DNA of 55,420 bases. It comes from Clostridia bacterium (GTDB lineage Bacteria; Bacillota; Clostridia; Oscillospirales; Acutalibacteraceae). Made by a program: the position numbers and the translations under genes. This document shows, piece by piece, positions 17,958-27,201 of this stretch. Where the stretch lies: NCBI GenBank assembly GCA_017399535.1, contig JAFQBX010000035.1, positions 1 to 55,420 of the forward strand, in the 5' to 3' direction. The notes beneath the pieces are model-generated. The model was not told the origin of the DNA, searched no databases, and was given only the letters and a program-made list of their open reading frames with translations. Each line of letters begins with the position of its first letter. The first letter of the stretch is position 1.

Positions 17958-18326
17958 TTAGAGTACTTCGGGAGCGAGTGAAAGGATCTTTACATAGTCC
18001 TTTTCACGAAGCTCACGAGCTACCGGTCCAAAAATACGGGTACCTCTCGGGTTCTTGTCTTCTCTAATGATAACGGCAGCATTTTCATCAAATCTGATAT
18101 ATGTGCCGTCAGCACGGCGAACGCCATGTGCCGATCTTACGATAACGGCCTTTACAACATCGCCTTTTTTAACTGTGCCGCCGGGTGCAGCCTTCTTTAC
18201 AGAGGCCACAACGACGTCGCCTATATTGGCATACCTTTTTCCAGATCCGCCGAGTACACGAATGCACATAAGCTCCTTTGCACCTGTGTTGTCGGCAACC
18301 TTAAGGTAACTCTGCTGTTGTACCAC
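17958..18326 (-). CDS. rplN: 50S ribosomal protein L14
   Basis: L14 binds 23S rRNA and makes bridge B8 to the 30S. It has 122 aa: [26 protein letters not shown] at the start and the C-terminal [17 protein letters not shown]. The start codon is GTG 18326, with GGAGG at 7-nt spacing. The gene opens the spc part of the block, 48 nt after rpsQ. Confidence 0.97.
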   Translation of the reverse strand: MVQQQSYLKVADNTGAKELMCIRVLGGSGKRYANIGDVVVASVKKAAPGGTVKKGDVVKAVIVRSAHGVRRADGTYIRFDENAAVIIREDKNPRGTRIFGPVARELREKDYVKILSLAPEVL

Positions 18327-18374
18327 AGATATTCCTCCTTAATAATTGCGCAGTAGTATTTTAGATTGTAAAAC

Positions 18375-18632
18375 TTACTTCGCTTTGGTAATGATTTCGA
18401 CAACACGCCATCTCTTATCCTTGGACAGCGGTCTGGTCTCCATAATCATAACGCGGTCGCCAACGCTGCATGTGTTTTCTTCATCATGAGCCTTGAACTT
18501 TACCGTCTTTTTAACAATCTTGTTGTAAAGGGGATGCTTAACATTGTCCTCAATAGCAACAACAACTGTTTTATCCATCTTGTCGCTGACTACACGGCCA
18601 ACGCGAGTTTTTCTAAGATTTCTTTCACTCAT
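18375..18632 (-). CDS. rpsQ: 30S ribosomal protein S17
   Basis: An OB-fold 16S-binding protein, 85 aa. [22 protein letters not shown] and [24 protein letters not shown] are the conserved blocks. It starts after GGGAGG, 17 nt after rpmC, and is the last gene of the S10 part. Confidence 0.98.
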   Translation of the reverse strand: MSERNLRKTRVGRVVSDKMDKTVVVAIEDNVKHPLYNKIVKKTVKFKAHDEENTCSVGDRVMIMETRPLSKDKRWRVVEIITKAK

Positions 18633-18649
18633 GGTTTAGCCTCCCTTTC

Positions 18650-18850
18650 TCAAGAATTAGCGCTGTTCTGGTATTCGCGGAGTACGGTAAGTACGCGTGC
18701 GATATCCTTCTTAACAGCCTTGATTCTCATCGGATTTTCGAGCTGGTTAACAGCATTCTGAAAACGCAGGTGGAACAGCTCTTCTTTAAGGTTCTTTAAC
18801 TTCTCTTGAAGTTCAACCTCAGTCAGTTCTCTGAACTCATTTGCCTTCAT
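18650..18850 (-). CDS. rpmC: 50S ribosomal protein L29
   Basis: An alpha-helical hairpin protein near the peptide exit tunnel, 66 aa; it forms part of the docking site for trigger factor and SRP. It starts [31 protein letters not shown]. Its ATG overlaps the rplP stop by one base (TAATG), so translation is probably coupled. Confidence 0.97.
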   Translation of the reverse strand: MKANEFRELTEVELQEKLKNLKEELFHLRFQNAVNQLENPMRIKAVKKDIARVLTVLREYQNSANS

Positions 18851-19269
18851 TACTGCTCACCATCCTCTTTTGTAATAAATTTGCATTTGATAGGCAGCTT
18901 GTTAGCAGCAAGACGCATAGCTTCCTGCGCTACTTCCTTTGAAACGCCCGCAATTTCGAACATTACTCGACCGGGCTTTACAACTGCTACCCAATACTCA
19001 GGTGAACCTTTACCTGAACCCATTCGGGTTTCAGCCGGCTTTTCGGTAATCGGCTTATCCGGGAATACCTTGATCCAAACCTGACCGCCACGCTTGATGT
19101 AACGGGTCATAGCAATACGAGCTGCTTCGATCTGGTTAGCGGTAATCCATGCCGGTTCGAGTGCCTGCAAGCCAAATTCACCATTAGAAACGAAGTTACC
19201 ACGCATAGCCTTACCGGTCAAACGACCTCTCTGTACTCTGCGGTACTTTACTCTCTTAGGCATTAACAT
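18850..19269 (-). CDS. rplP: 50S ribosomal protein L16
   Basis: L16 helps build the A-site tRNA cradle. It has 139 aa: [22 protein letters not shown], then [39 protein letters not shown]. The first ATG (19269) overlaps the rpsC stop (TAATG) and has a better spaced GGAGGAG than the ATG two codons later. It lies between rpsC and rpmC. Confidence 0.97.
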   Translation of the reverse strand: MLMPKRVKYRRVQRGRLTGKAMRGNFVSNGEFGLQALEPAWITANQIEAARIAMTRYIKRGGQVWIKVFPDKPITEKPAETRMGSGKGSPEYWVAVVKPGRVMFEIAGVSKEVAQEAMRLAANKLPIKCKFITKEDGEQ

Positions 19270-19937
19270 TAGCGGGCTCCTCCTTCCTTGCGGGTCTTAC
19301 GATTGTCATGAAGAACCTCGCCGGAATAGATCCAAACCTTTACGCCGAGACGGCCGTAGGTTGTGCTTGCTTCTGCGAAACCGTAGTCGATGTCGGCACG
19401 GATTGTCTGAAGCGGAATGGTTCCTTCATGATATGTCTCGCTACGGGCGATTTCTGCGCCGCCGAGACGTCCTGATACCTGAGTCTTTATGCCCATTGCG
19501 CCAAGACGCATTGCGCGTCCCATGCACTGCTTCATAGCGCGGCGGAAAGATATACGCTTTTCGAGCTGAGCAGCGATATTTTCAGCAACGAGCTGAGCAT
19601 TTACGTCAGGGTTCTTAATCTCAACAATGTTGATGTTAACAGACTTACCAAGCATCTGCTCACACTGAGCCTTGAGCTTGTCTATTTCTGCACCGTTACG
19701 GCCGATAATCATACCGGGCTTTGCGCAGTGGATGTGAAGTCTTACCTTGTTTGCAGCGTCACGCTCGATTTCAATCTTTGAAATTCCAGCGGCAAAAAGC
19801 TGCTTCTTAAGGGTCTTGCGGATGTTGTAATCCTCAACAAGAGTGTCGCCAAACTGGCCGTCCTTCACGAACCAACGAGAATCCCAGTTTTTAATCACGC
19901 CGACACGGAGTCCGTGTGGATGAACTTTCTGTCCCAT
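19269..19937 (-). CDS. rpsC: 30S ribosomal protein S3
   Basis: S3 lines the mRNA entry tunnel and has helicase-like activity in the 30S. It has 222 aa with an N-terminal KH type II domain (around [23 protein letters not shown]) and the C-terminal domain [26 protein letters not shown]. The ribosome binding site is GGAGG; rplP overlaps its stop. Confidence 0.98.
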   Translation of the reverse strand: MGQKVHPHGLRVGVIKNWDSRWFVKDGQFGDTLVEDYNIRKTLKKQLFAAGISKIEIERDAANKVRLHIHCAKPGMIIGRNGAEIDKLKAQCEQMLGKSVNINIVEIKNPDVNAQLVAENIAAQLEKRISFRRAMKQCMGRAMRLGAMGIKTQVSGRLGGAEIARSETYHEGTIPLQTIRADIDYGFAEASTTYGRLGVKVWIYSGEVLHDNRKTRKEGGAR

Positions 19938-19953
19938 GTTAAATCCTCCTCAA

Positions 19954-20289
19954 TTACTCTGCTTCCCTAAGTACCAGGGTCACATGTGAAGTTCTCTTGT
20001 AAATGTGGTATGCACGTCCATGTGCACGGGGACGGATTCTCTTAAGAATCGGTCCGGGGCAAGCCAAACATTCAGCAACATAAAGCTTTGAAACGTCCAT
20101 GTTGTGATTGTTTTCGGCGTTTGCCATAGCTGACTTAAGCAGCTTCTCAAGCGGTTCACACGCAGCCTTGGGTGTGTGCTTGAGAATAGCCATGGCTTTT
20201 TCAGCAGGCTGATTGCGGATTAAATCCAAAACAATCTGAACCTTGCGGGGTGAGATGCGGATAAATTTTACCGTAGCTCTTGATTCCAT
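19954..20289 (-). CDS. rplV: 50S ribosomal protein L22
   Basis: L22 lines the peptide exit tunnel with its extended beta-hairpin (about 80-100, LKRIRPRAHGRAYHIYKRTSHV). It has 111 aa and starts MESRATVKFIRISPRKVQIVLDLIR. Macrolide resistance mutations map to that hairpin in other bacteria; nothing unusual is seen here. Confidence 0.98.
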   Translation of the reverse strand: MESRATVKFIRISPRKVQIVLDLIRNQPAEKAMAILKHTPKAACEPLEKLLKSAMANAENNHNMDVSKLYVAECLACPGPILKRIRPRAHGRAYHIYKRTSHVTLVLREAE

Positions 20290-20316
20290 AGTTAACTCTC
20301 CTTTCGGCTGGTGTTA

Positions 20317-20592
20317 TTACTTGCCTGATGTCTTTGATCCGGCGTGACCCTTGAAGGTTCTTGTCGGAGCAAATTCACCGAGCTTGTGACCTACCATGTC
20401 TTCGGTAACATATACCGGAACATGCTTGCGGCCGTCGTGTACTGCAAATGTGTGACCTACAAAGTCAGGGAAAATAGTAGACGAGCGGCTCCATGTTTTG
20501 AGAACGCGCTTTTCGCCAGCTTCGTTCATCTGAAGTACTCTCTTTAAAAGTACAGGCTGTACGTATGGTCCTTTTTTAACGCTTCTTCCCAT
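20317..20592 (-). CDS. rpsS: 30S ribosomal protein S19
   Basis: S19 forms a head bridge with S13. It has 91 aa, starting [19 protein letters not shown] and ending with [17 protein letters not shown]. It lies 21 nt after rplB with GAGGAGC-type spacing upstream. Confidence 0.98.
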   Translation of the reverse strand: MGRSVKKGPYVQPVLLKRVLQMNEAGEKRVLKTWSRSSTIFPDFVGHTFAVHDGRKHVPVYVTEDMVGHKLGEFAPTRTFKGHAGSKTSGK

Positions 20593-20613
20593 AATTCTTA
20601 GCTCCTCTCTCTA

Positions 20614-21444
20614 CTATTTAGTACGACGCTTCGCAATAAACTTATCGGAAGCCTTGTGCTTTTTGCGGGTCTTGTATCCGAGTGTCGGTTTACCCCACGG
20701 GGTAACAGGGCCCGGACGTCCAATCGGTGACTTACCTTCACCACCACCGTGCGGGTGGTCGCAGGGGTTCATTACAGAACCGCGTACGGTAGGTCTCCAT
20801 CCCATGTGGCGCTTGCGGCCGGCTTTACCGTAGTTAACGTTCTCGTGTTCAGGATTTGAAACCTGACCGATTGAAGCCATACAGTTTACCGGTACATAGC
20901 GAAGTTCGCCTGACGGGAGTCTGAGAAGGGCTTTGCCGCCCTCTTTTGCCATAAGCTGAGCCTGATTTCCTGCTGAACGGGCAAGCTGTGCGCCCTTTCC
21001 GGGATAAAGCTCAACGTTGTGAATAAAGGTACCTGTCGGAATGTTAGCAAGCGGAAGTGCGTTGCCCGGCTTGATATCAGCGGTTGTGCTGCTGATTACC
21101 TTGTCTCCGACCTTGAGGCCAACGGGAGCGATGATATATCTCTTTTCGCCGTCCTCATATTCAACAAGAGCGATGAAAGCGCTGCGGTTAGGATCGTACT
21201 CGAGAGTAACAACTGTTGCAGCAATATCAAACTTGTTGCGCTTGAAATCAATTATACGATACTTTCTACGGTTGCCGCCGCCACGGTGTCTTACTGTGAT
21301 TCTACCGTAGCTGTTGCGTCCTGCCTTTTTGTCGAGTGGAGCAAGAAGGCTTTTTTCAGGAGCAACCTTTGAAAGACCGGAATAATCCATAACCGTCATT
21401 CCACGTCTACCGGGAGTAGTCGGTTTATAATGTTTAATTGGCAT
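20614..21444 (-). CDS. rplB: 50S ribosomal protein L2
   Basis: L2 is close to the peptidyl transferase centre and is needed for subunit joining. It has 276 aa, starting [21 protein letters not shown] and including the C-terminal [27 protein letters not shown], with the conserved GGGEG. I used ATG 21444; the longer frame from GTG 21456 overlaps the AAGGAG ribosome binding site. Confidence 0.98.
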   Translation of the reverse strand: MPIKHYKPTTPGRRGMTVMDYSGLSKVAPEKSLLAPLDKKAGRNSYGRITVRHRGGGNRRKYRIIDFKRNKFDIAATVVTLEYDPNRSAFIALVEYEDGEKRYIIAPVGLKVGDKVISSTTADIKPGNALPLANIPTGTFIHNVELYPGKGAQLARSAGNQAQLMAKEGGKALLRLPSGELRYVPVNCMASIGQVSNPEHENVNYGKAGRKRHMGWRPTVRGSVMNPCDHPHGGGEGKSPIGRPGPVTPWGKPTLGYKTRKKHKASDKFIAKRRTK

Positions 21445-21540
21445 TTCGGTTTTCACTCCTTAAATAATAGCTTAGCGGGGATTGCCTTTTTCCCCATACA
21501 TTGCGATTATTGATAATTTCTAACTATATAATGTAAGAAA

Positions 21541-21834
21541 TTACATCATGCCTTCGAAGAACTCGATCGGCTTTGAATCTGCGGTGAGGGTAACAACGGC
21601 CTTTTTCCAAGAAGCAGTCTTGCCTTCGAAACGGCCATAACGGCGGAAGTGTCCGCGTACGTTAATTGTGTTAACCTTTGCTACCTTTACCTTGAAAAGC
21701 TCTGCAACTGCGTTTGCGATGTCAATTTTGGTAGCGTCTTTGGCAACCTTGAAGGTGTATTTCTTCATGTCACTGCCTGCCATGCTCTTTTCGGTGATTA
21801 CCGGAGCAATGATGATTTCAGATGCGAGTTTCAT
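21541..21834 (-). CDS. rplW: 50S ribosomal protein L23
   Basis: L23 lies at the exit tunnel and binds trigger factor and SRP. It has 97 aa, including IIIAPVITEKSMAGSDMKKYTFKVAKDATKIDIANAVAELFKVKVAKVNT. Its ATG overlaps the rplD stop by one base (TAATG). The next gene, rplB, is 96 nt away, the largest gap inside the S10 part. Confidence 0.97.
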   Translation of the reverse strand: MKLASEIIIAPVITEKSMAGSDMKKYTFKVAKDATKIDIANAVAELFKVKVAKVNTINVRGHFRRYGRFEGKTASWKKAVVTLTADSKPIEFFEGMM

Positions 21835-22457
21835 TATGCATACACCTCCTCGATCTTCTTAACGGCGTCCTTAACGATAACTACTGTGTCAGCGTTGAGG
21901 ATGTCGTAGGTGTTAATTGTGTTAACCTGTGCGGTCTTTGTTCCCGGGATGTTAGCTGCGCTCTTGATAGCGAACTTGTTCATTTCGGGGAGAACAATGA
22001 GTGTCTTCTTGCCTGCGCCGATAGCGTTCAGGCAATTAACAACAACCTTTGTCTTGAAAGAATCAACTGCCATTGAGTCGAGTACGATAACTGCGTTATC
22101 AACGACCTTGCTGGACAGAGCAGACTTGATAGCAAGCTTGCGTTCCTTCTTGTTGAGGGTGAAGCCGTAGTCACGGGGCTTGGGTCCGAGGGCGATACCG
22201 CCGTGGTACCACTGAGGAGCTCTGATGGAGCCCTGTCTTGCGTGACCGGTTCCTTTCTGGCGCCAGGGCTTTCTGCCGCCGCCGGAAACCTCAGAACGTG
22301 TCAGAGTAGACTGTGTACCCTGACGCTGATTAGCCAAGTAGCTAATAACAGCCATGTGCATAACGGCTGTATTGGGCTCGATGCCGAAAACGCCGTCGGC
22401 AAGTTCGATATCGCCGACCTTTTTGCCGGTCATATCTACAATATTAAGATTAGGCAT
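21834..22457 (-). CDS. rplD: 50S ribosomal protein L4
   Basis: L4 binds 23S rRNA, and its long loop reaches the exit tunnel; in E. coli it is the feedback regulator of the S10 operon. It has 207 aa. The conserved loop ANQRQGTQSTLTRSEVSGGGRKPWRQKGTGHARQGSIRAPQWYHGG is at about 45-90. A structured leader lies in front of the operon, so a similar autoregulation is possible but not shown. Confidence 0.97.
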   Translation of the reverse strand: MPNLNIVDMTGKKVGDIELADGVFGIEPNTAVMHMAVISYLANQRQGTQSTLTRSEVSGGGRKPWRQKGTGHARQGSIRAPQWYHGGIALGPKPRDYGFTLNKKERKLAIKSALSSKVVDNAVIVLDSMAVDSFKTKVVVNCLNAIGAGKKTLIVLPEMNKFAIKSAANIPGTKTAQVNTINTYDILNADTVVIVKDAVKKIEEVYA

Positions 22458-22474
22458 TAGTCAACTCTCCTTTC

Positions 22475-23110
22475 TTACTTCGTCTTGACGCTGTCAGAGA
22501 CAAATACATATCCGCCCTTAGGTCCGGGGATTGCACCCTTAACTGCGAGGATATTCTTTTCTGCGTCAACCTTGACAACAGCCAGGTTCTGGACTGTGAC
22601 ACGGACAGCACCCATATGGCCTGCCATCTTTTTGTTCTTGTAAACTCTTGACGGGGTTGAGCAAGCGCCCAATGATCCGCCGTGACGTGCTACCGGACCG
22701 GTACCGTGAGACATCTTAAGTCTGTGGAAACCGTGGCGCTTGATTACGCCTGCGTAGCCCTTACCTTTGCTGCGGCCAACTACGTCAACCGATTCGCCTT
22801 CGGCAAATACGTCAGCTTTTACAAGATCGCCGATGTTGAGAGCTGATGTATCATCGAGTCTGAACTCTTTGAGTACGCGCTTGGGAGCAACATCGTTCTT
22901 GTCAAAATGTCCTTTGAGCGGTTTGGTTACCTTGTTAGCTTTGATTTCGCCGTAACCGAGCTGAACAGCATCGTAGCCGTCGTTTTCAGCAGTCTTCTTG
23001 AATGTTACAAGACAAGGACCTGCTTCGATTACGGTAACAGGGATAACGTTGCCGTTCTGGTCAAAAACCTGGGTCATGCCAAGCTTTTTTCCAATGATTC
23101 CTTTTTTCAT
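22475..23110 (-). CDS. rplC: 50S ribosomal protein L3
   Basis: L3 initiates 50S assembly. It has 211 aa: KGIIGKKLGMTQVFDQNGNVIPVTVIEAGPC at the start and the W-finger region near HRLKMSHGTGPVARHGGSLGACSTPSRVYKNKKMAGHMG. The ribosome binding site is AAGGAGG; the gene follows rpsJ by 68 nt. Confidence 0.98.
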   Translation of the reverse strand: MKKGIIGKKLGMTQVFDQNGNVIPVTVIEAGPCLVTFKKTAENDGYDAVQLGYGEIKANKVTKPLKGHFDKNDVAPKRVLKEFRLDDTSALNIGDLVKADVFAEGESVDVVGRSKGKGYAGVIKRHGFHRLKMSHGTGPVARHGGSLGACSTPSRVYKNKKMAGHMGAVRVTVQNLAVVKVDAEKNILAVKGAIPGPKGGYVFVSDSVKTK

Positions 23111-23178
23111 GTTTATTTCCTCCTTAATAGGTTATTGGTTGGCATTTCGCCAACATGACCTTACCCGCGAAAAATCGA

Positions 23179-23487
23179 TTAAAGCTTGATCTCGATTTCA
23201 ACGCCGGCAGGGAGCTCAAGACTCATCAGAGCTTCAACGGTCTTGTTTGAAGGTCTGAGAATGTCGATAAGCCTTTTGTGTGTGCGTGTTTCAAACTGTT
23301 CGCGGCTATCCTTATATTTATGGACAGCACGGAGAATGGTAACGATCTCTCTGTCAGTAGGGAGCGGAACGGGTCCCGAAACTCTTGCGCCGGTGCGCTT
23401 TGCGGTTTCAACAATCTTTTCCGCTGACTGATCGATAAGCTTGTGATCGTAGCTCTTCAGTCTGATTCTGATTTTTTCCTTTGCCAT
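23179..23487 (-). CDS. rpsJ: 30S ribosomal protein S10 (also NusE)
   Basis: S10 is a 30S head protein that also acts as NusE in transcription antitermination. It has 102 aa: [38 protein letters not shown] and [34 protein letters not shown]. It is the first gene of the ribosomal block, with AAGGAGG before the ATG. Its leader is about 290 nt and contains an extended hairpin. Confidence 0.98.
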   Translation of the reverse strand: MAKEKIRIRLKSYDHKLIDQSAEKIVETAKRTGARVSGPVPLPTDREIVTILRAVHKYKDSREQFETRTHKRLIDILRPSNKTVEALMSLELPAGVEIEIKL

Positions 23488-23775
23488 TTGAATTTCGCCT
23501 CCTTATTTAATAGGTGGGCAGGATTCCAAAACTTCTTTACACCGCTCCGGGTGTTTCAACTCTATTCGTTTTAAAACCGGACTTGTCCATAGGCGGTCAA
23601 GTACCTCTGGAATACCATAGCTTTTGACCAACAAATCCGGAATAGCGAATTCAACAGTGAAGTTTTTTTAATCGCCCGGTTTAAAATCGGACATACTCCG
23701 CGGAAATTTCCCAACTCAGAGGTCGGCCACCTCCCGCATCATCGCATATCTGCACGCATATTTTCAGACGCGTGC
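23488..23775 (-). promoter_or_regulatory. structured 5' leader of the S10 operon
   Basis: About 290 nt separate the predicted transcript start from rpsJ. The RNA (minus strand) can form a long broken hairpin from 23640 down to 23577: CCGGA with TCCGG (5 bp), TTGT with ACAA (4 bp) and GGTCAA with TTGACC (6 bp), interrupted by small internal loops and topped by a 23-nt loop. A smaller hairpin sits at 23719-23733 (GAGGT and ACCTC). No T tract follows either hairpin, so this looks like a protein- or translation-controlled leader, not an attenuator. I do not recognise it as a known riboswitch. Confidence 0.5.
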
Positions 23776-23781
23776 CTGAAT

Positions 23782-23810
23782 ATAATATCATACCAAGCTG
23801 TCATTTGCAA
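23782..23810 (-). promoter_or_regulatory. sigma-A promoter of the ribosomal protein operon
   Basis: On the minus strand, TTGCAA (23805-23810) and TATTAT (23782-23787) are separated by exactly 17 nt. Transcription would start near 23775. A T/A-rich tract upstream of the -35 box (23811-23825) could act as an UP element. Confidence 0.75.
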
Positions 23811-23994
23811 GATTTTTTTTACTTTTTCCCGATTTTGTCGCATTTTCTACCTTTTTCATAAGTGGTGACAATCCGTAACGCGCATTTTGTGCAAAGTGAC
23901 GAAATTTTTGGGCTATTTTTGTGTTTTTGAATGGATTTGAGTGAAATTTCGGTTGCAACCGAAATAAAAATTTCTAAAAAATCAGCATAATGTA
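23811..23994. other. AT-rich gene-free spacer upstream of the S10 promoter
   Basis: No reading frame of note lies here. It holds the possible UP element next to the S10 promoter and an isolated 20-bp perfect palindrome at 23946-23965. Otherwise it contains only AT-rich sequence. Confidence 0.6.
23946..23965. repeat. 20-bp perfect palindrome
   Basis: The half-site ATTTCGGTTG is followed directly by its exact reverse complement. It lacks a loop, so it suits a dimeric repressor operator better than an RNA hairpin. It lies about 140 bp upstream of the S10 promoter and 30 bp from the terminator of the gene at 24105, next to no regulator gene. Confidence 0.5.
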
Positions 23995-24031
23995 TAAAAA
24001 AACTCCGAGCGTGTTATCAAGCTCGGAGTTT
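23995..24031 (-). terminator. terminator of the acpP-proS region genes
   Basis: An 11-bp perfect stem (AAACTCCGAGC at 24000-24010 with GCTCGGAGTTT at 24021-24031) has a 10-nt loop. On the minus strand it is followed by a T run, ending transcripts from the gene at 24105-24602. Confidence 0.85.
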
Positions 24032-24104
24032 CATTCATAAAATCAGCAAATTGCATTTCAAAACGTCACGCAAAATACGCCTATATATAATGTAAGGAAA
24101 ACGA

Positions 24105-24602
24105 CTATTTGGGGTCGTCAAAATATTTGAGTTCCTTTTTCTTTCGCGTAATCGGAATATAAACGTTTGCGAAAATCAGCACTACAAGACAAATTCCGAT
24201 AAGCACGGCAATTATATAGCAGAAAATAAGTATTGACGCTCCTCTGTTCTCGTCCTTATCCTTATTTACCGCGGTTGAATTCGCGCTATCCTGCTGTGAT
24301 GCGGCATTCGAGCTGACCATGGGTCGAGATGAACCGGCATAATCGGGCGAAGATGACTCGGGTTCGATTGACGTATCGGACGAAGCAGGTTCCGATGAAG
24401 TCAACTCCGACGAGGTCGGTGCTTCGCTTGATATTTCGCTTTCTGGCGTTGACGGTTCGGACGGTGTTTCAGACGGAGCGTTTTCACTTACGTCAGGCAC
24501 CGAAGCCGTACTGCTCACCTCTTCGGTAGCGGTCGCCCAAATTGCAACGGGCATAGCCACCAAAATCAGCAAGCAGCAGACAAAGGATAAAAGCCGTTTC
24601 AT
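24105..24602 (-). CDS. secreted or surface Ser/Pro/Glu-rich protein with C-terminal membrane anchor
   Basis: I do not recognise a family. From the chosen ATG (24602) the protein has 165 aa: a signal-peptide-like start (KRLLSFVCCLLILVAMPVAIWA), a low-complexity Ser/Pro/Glu/Thr-rich stretch at about 25-118, a hydrophobic segment at about 121-150, and a short basic tail (TRKKKELKYFDDPK). The topology suggests an extracytoplasmic stalk or linker held in the membrane. The start lies 4 nt after the proS stop, with only a weak AAGG upstream, so it may depend on coupled translation; a longer frame from 24713 would overlap proS. Composition bias makes homology searches unreliable. Confidence 0.6.
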   Translation of the reverse strand: MKRLLSFVCCLLILVAMPVAIWATATEEVSSTASVPDVSENAPSETPSEPSTPESEISSEAPTSSELTSSEPASSDTSIEPESSSPDYAGSSRPMVSSNAASQQDSANSTAVNKDKDENRGASILIFCYIIAVLIGICLVVLIFANVYIPITRKKKELKYFDDPK

Positions 24603-24606
24603 TTTT

Positions 24607-26043
24607 TTAATACGCCTTGCCCCAGCAAACCATGCAGGTTGCAGGTTTGCCGCAGCAAACGCACTTGTCATCAATATTCTTCTGGTCAAACGGGATGCAG
24701 CGTGAGCCGACACCTGTAATTTCCTTTACCTTGTCCTCACACTCCTCATCACCGCACCACATAGCCATAACGAAACCATCGCCCTTTTCGGCGAGGGTAT
24801 CCTTGATTTCGTCCATTGTTTTGCAACAATAGGTCTTATTCTCGCGGTTTTCGAGGGCTTTTTTATACATCAAAGCACGGATTTCTTCGAGCTTTTGACC
24901 GACAACGAGGTTGATTTCGTCAAGCGAAACCGCAACCTTTTCGCCGCCGACACGCATGGCAACCACGCACTGATTATTTTCGATATCGCGAGGACCGATT
25001 TCGATACGGAGAGGCACGCCCTTCATCTCGTACTCGGCGAATTTCCATCCGGGGCTGTTGTCACTGTCGTCAAGCTTGACACGATAGTTCTTCGCAAGCA
25101 TTTCTTTAAGCTCGGTTGCCTTTTCGATAACGCCGGGCTTATGCGATGCAACAGGAATAATTACCGCCTGAACAGGTGCTATGTCGGGCGGCAAAACGAG
25201 TCCGTTATCGTCGCCGTGGGTCATAATTACCGCGCCGATGAGACGTGTGGTAACGCCCCACGAGGTCTGATGCGGATGAACTCGCTTATTCTCCTTATCG
25301 GCGTAGGTAATATCAAACGCCTTTGCAAAGCCGTCGCCGAAATAATGCGAAGTACCTGCCTGCAACGCCTTTCCGTCGTGCATGAGAGCTTCAATTGCGT
25401 ATGTCGCCTCGGCTCCTGCAAACTTGTCCGATTCGGTCTTTTTGCCCTTTATAACAGGCATTGCAAGGTAACGCTCGCAGAAATCGGCATACACGTTAAG
25501 CATCTTTTCGGTTTCGTCGATTGCTTCCTCGGCGGTTGCGTGAATTGTATGACCTTCCTGCCACAGAAATTCGCGTGAACGAAGGAAGGGACGAGTAGTC
25601 TTTTCCCAACGGACAACGCTTACCCACTGATTATACAGCTTCGGCAGGTCGCGCCACGACTGAATTATATTAGCGTAGTGTTCGCAGAAAAGTGTTTCGG
25701 ACGTGGGACGGACACAAAGCTTTTCTTCCAGTTCGTCCTTTCCGCCGTGGGTAACCCAAGCAACCTCGGGCGCAAATCCCTCGACGTGATCCTTTTCCTT
25801 CTGCAAAAGACTTTCGGGAATGAACATCGGCATACATACGTTTTCATGTCCTGTTGCCTTAAACATTCCGTCCAGAATGCGCTGAATATTCTCCCAAATT
25901 GCGTAACCGTAAGGACGTATAACCATACATCCCTTTACGCTGGTATATTCGATAAGCTCCGCCTTCTTTACGATGTCGGTGTACCACTGGGCAAAGTCGA
26001 CATCCATCGAGGTTATAGCTTCGACCATTTTCTTTTCAGCCAT
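24607..26043 (-). CDS. proS: prolyl-tRNA synthetase (short, archaeal/eukaryotic type)
   Basis: Attaches proline to tRNA-Pro. It has 478 aa, the short class II type without the bacterial editing insertion. Visible blocks are [19 protein letters not shown] near the N-terminus, the motif 2 region [25 protein letters not shown] and motif 3 [27 protein letters not shown]. The C-terminus (CWGKAY) is a zinc-binding-like domain with Cys pairs (CGDEEC and CVCCGK). Translation is coupled to the gene before it by TAATG. There is no T-box in front because the gene is internal to an operon. Confidence 0.97.
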   Translation of the reverse strand: MAEKKMVEAITSMDVDFAQWYTDIVKKAELIEYTSVKGCMVIRPYGYAIWENIQRILDGMFKATGHENVCMPMFIPESLLQKEKDHVEGFAPEVAWVTHGGKDELEEKLCVRPTSETLFCEHYANIIQSWRDLPKLYNQWVSVVRWEKTTRPFLRSREFLWQEGHTIHATAEEAIDETEKMLNVYADFCERYLAMPVIKGKKTESDKFAGAEATYAIEALMHDGKALQAGTSHYFGDGFAKAFDITYADKENKRVHPHQTSWGVTTRLIGAVIMTHGDDNGLVLPPDIAPVQAVIIPVASHKPGVIEKATELKEMLAKNYRVKLDDSDNSPGWKFAEYEMKGVPLRIEIGPRDIENNQCVVAMRVGGEKVAVSLDEINLVVGQKLEEIRALMYKKALENRENKTYCCKTMDEIKDTLAEKGDGFVMAMWCGDEECEDKVKEITGVGSRCIPFDQKNIDDKCVCCGKPATCMVCWGKAY

Positions 26044-26855
26044 TATTTTCTCTCTCCTAATCTAATCGTTTCGCCGGGTTTTACCGACATTAGCTCGTCA
26101 TCGGCATAAAACCAAATTTCTGTTGCCGTGGGGTTATTTATCAGGGTGCCGTCGGCACTCACATTAAGCTTATTCATATTGGTAAAATAATCGTAAATTT
26201 CGATATTCGTGGCGTAGAAAACGTCATCTCTATTCCCGGCTTTTTCACAAAATCTTTCGATCGAATTCCAATTATTATCACTATTAAATTCGAAACTGTG
26301 TCCCCAAACGTACATAAGCTTTGTCCTGTTGTGAGGGGCATTTAAAAATTCGTCAAGCAGTTCAAAAAGGCGCTCGTTATTATGATGGGCGGTTGGGTGC
26401 CACTTCATAAAATCGGTCGGGAAATCGAATCCTTCGGTTGAGTGAACGGTACGGGCATAAACCATTCCTGCCCTCTGACAGCTCGCGATTACGTCGTCAT
26501 TAAACCATCCGTAAGGATAGGACATTCCGCGTATTACGTAACCGCAACGATTCTCGTACATCAGGCGATCGGCGAGAATTTCGTTCACATTCTCCTCGTC
26601 GCTCAGCTCGGTCATATTCGGATGACTTTTTCCATGGCAGGAAATTTCGTGTCCCGAAAAAAGCTCAACACACTCCTCCGCCGAAAGACTCCAACCGTCA
26701 GCCGAATCACGACCGCTATTGAGATGGAAGGTGCCCTTTATTCCGTTTTTATTAAAAATTTCGACCAAGCGACGATCATAAATCGGCCCGTCGTCATAGC
26801 TCATGGTCAAAACCTTTTTCTTTCCGTACGGAAAAACGCCAAATTCAAGCTTCAT
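26043..26855 (-). CDS. polysaccharide deacetylase-family protein
   Basis: A member of carbohydrate esterase family 4-like (NodB) deacetylases, 270 aa. The motifs are SYDDG (DDG at 21-23, nucleophile base region), [10 protein letters not shown] (H74 and H78, metal ligands) and SYPYG (112-116). There is no clear signal peptide, so it looks cytosolic, unlike secreted peptidoglycan deacetylases; the substrate is unknown. A C-terminal beta-rich addition follows about residue 215. ATG 26855 is used because GGAG lies 6 nt upstream. It overlaps proS by one base (TAATG), an unusual pairing. Confidence 0.8.
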   Translation of the reverse strand: MKLEFGVFPYGKKKVLTMSYDDGPIYDRRLVEIFNKNGIKGTFHLNSGRDSADGWSLSAEECVELFSGHEISCHGKSHPNMTELSDEENVNEILADRLMYENRCGYVIRGMSYPYGWFNDDVIASCQRAGMVYARTVHSTEGFDFPTDFMKWHPTAHHNNERLFELLDEFLNAPHNRTKLMYVWGHSFEFNSDNNWNSIERFCEKAGNRDDVFYATNIEIYDYFTNMNKLNVSADGTLINNPTATEIWFYADDELMSVKPGETIRLGERK

Positions 26856-26876
26856 ATATAACTCCAAAAATACACC

Positions 26877-26911
26877 AAAACCGTCTTAAAGGCGAATTCC
26901 CCTTAAAACGG
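26877..26911 (-). terminator. weak terminator after acpP
   Basis: An imperfect stem (CCGTCTTAAAGG at 26881-26892 with CCTTAAAACGG at 26901-26911) is followed on the minus strand by TTTT. It may end acpP partly and allow read-through into the deacetylase and proS. Confidence 0.45.
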
Positions 26912-26951
26912 CTCGATTAAGTAAAATGGTGTGGCGTATGTATCGATAAAA

Positions 26952-27179
26952 TTATTTATTCTCCTCAATATAGCGGACAATGTCGCCTACTGTCTTAATT
27001 CCTTCGACATCTTCGTCAGCTACTTCTAGCTCAAATTCATCCTCGATAGACATTACCAGGTCAACCATATCAAGACTGTCCGCGCCGAGATTTTCGACGA
27101 TGTTTGATGTCATGGTAACTTCATCCTGTTCGAGATCGAGCTGATCACAAAGAATCTCTCTAACCTTTTCGAATACCAT
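26952..27179 (-). CDS. acpP: acyl carrier protein
   Basis: ACP carries fatty acid intermediates on a phosphopantetheine arm. It has 75 aa, acidic, with the attachment motif NLGADSLDMVDLVMSIEDEF; the Ser in GADSLD is modified. The start is ATG 27179 (MVFEKVREIL), preceded by AGGAGAG at 5-nt spacing; the longer frame adds six residues. No fatty acid genes are adjacent, and the coaX gene in the same window supplies the CoA from which the arm is made. Confidence 0.96.
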   Translation of the reverse strand: MVFEKVREILCDQLDLEQDEVTMTSNIVENLGADSLDMVDLVMSIEDEFELEVADEDVEGIKTVGDIVRYIEENK

Positions 27180-27201
27180 AAATACTCTCCTAACCAAAAA
27201 A

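Noticed and set aside
8013-23487. Many long plus-strand frames opposite the ribosomal protein genes
   Set aside because: They lie fully on the other strand of clearly recognised ribosomal genes and lack ribosome binding sites and family features.
24603-24713. N-terminal extension of the Ser/Pro-rich protein
   Set aside because: It would overlap proS by more than 100 bases; the signal-peptide-like start at 24602 explains the protein better.
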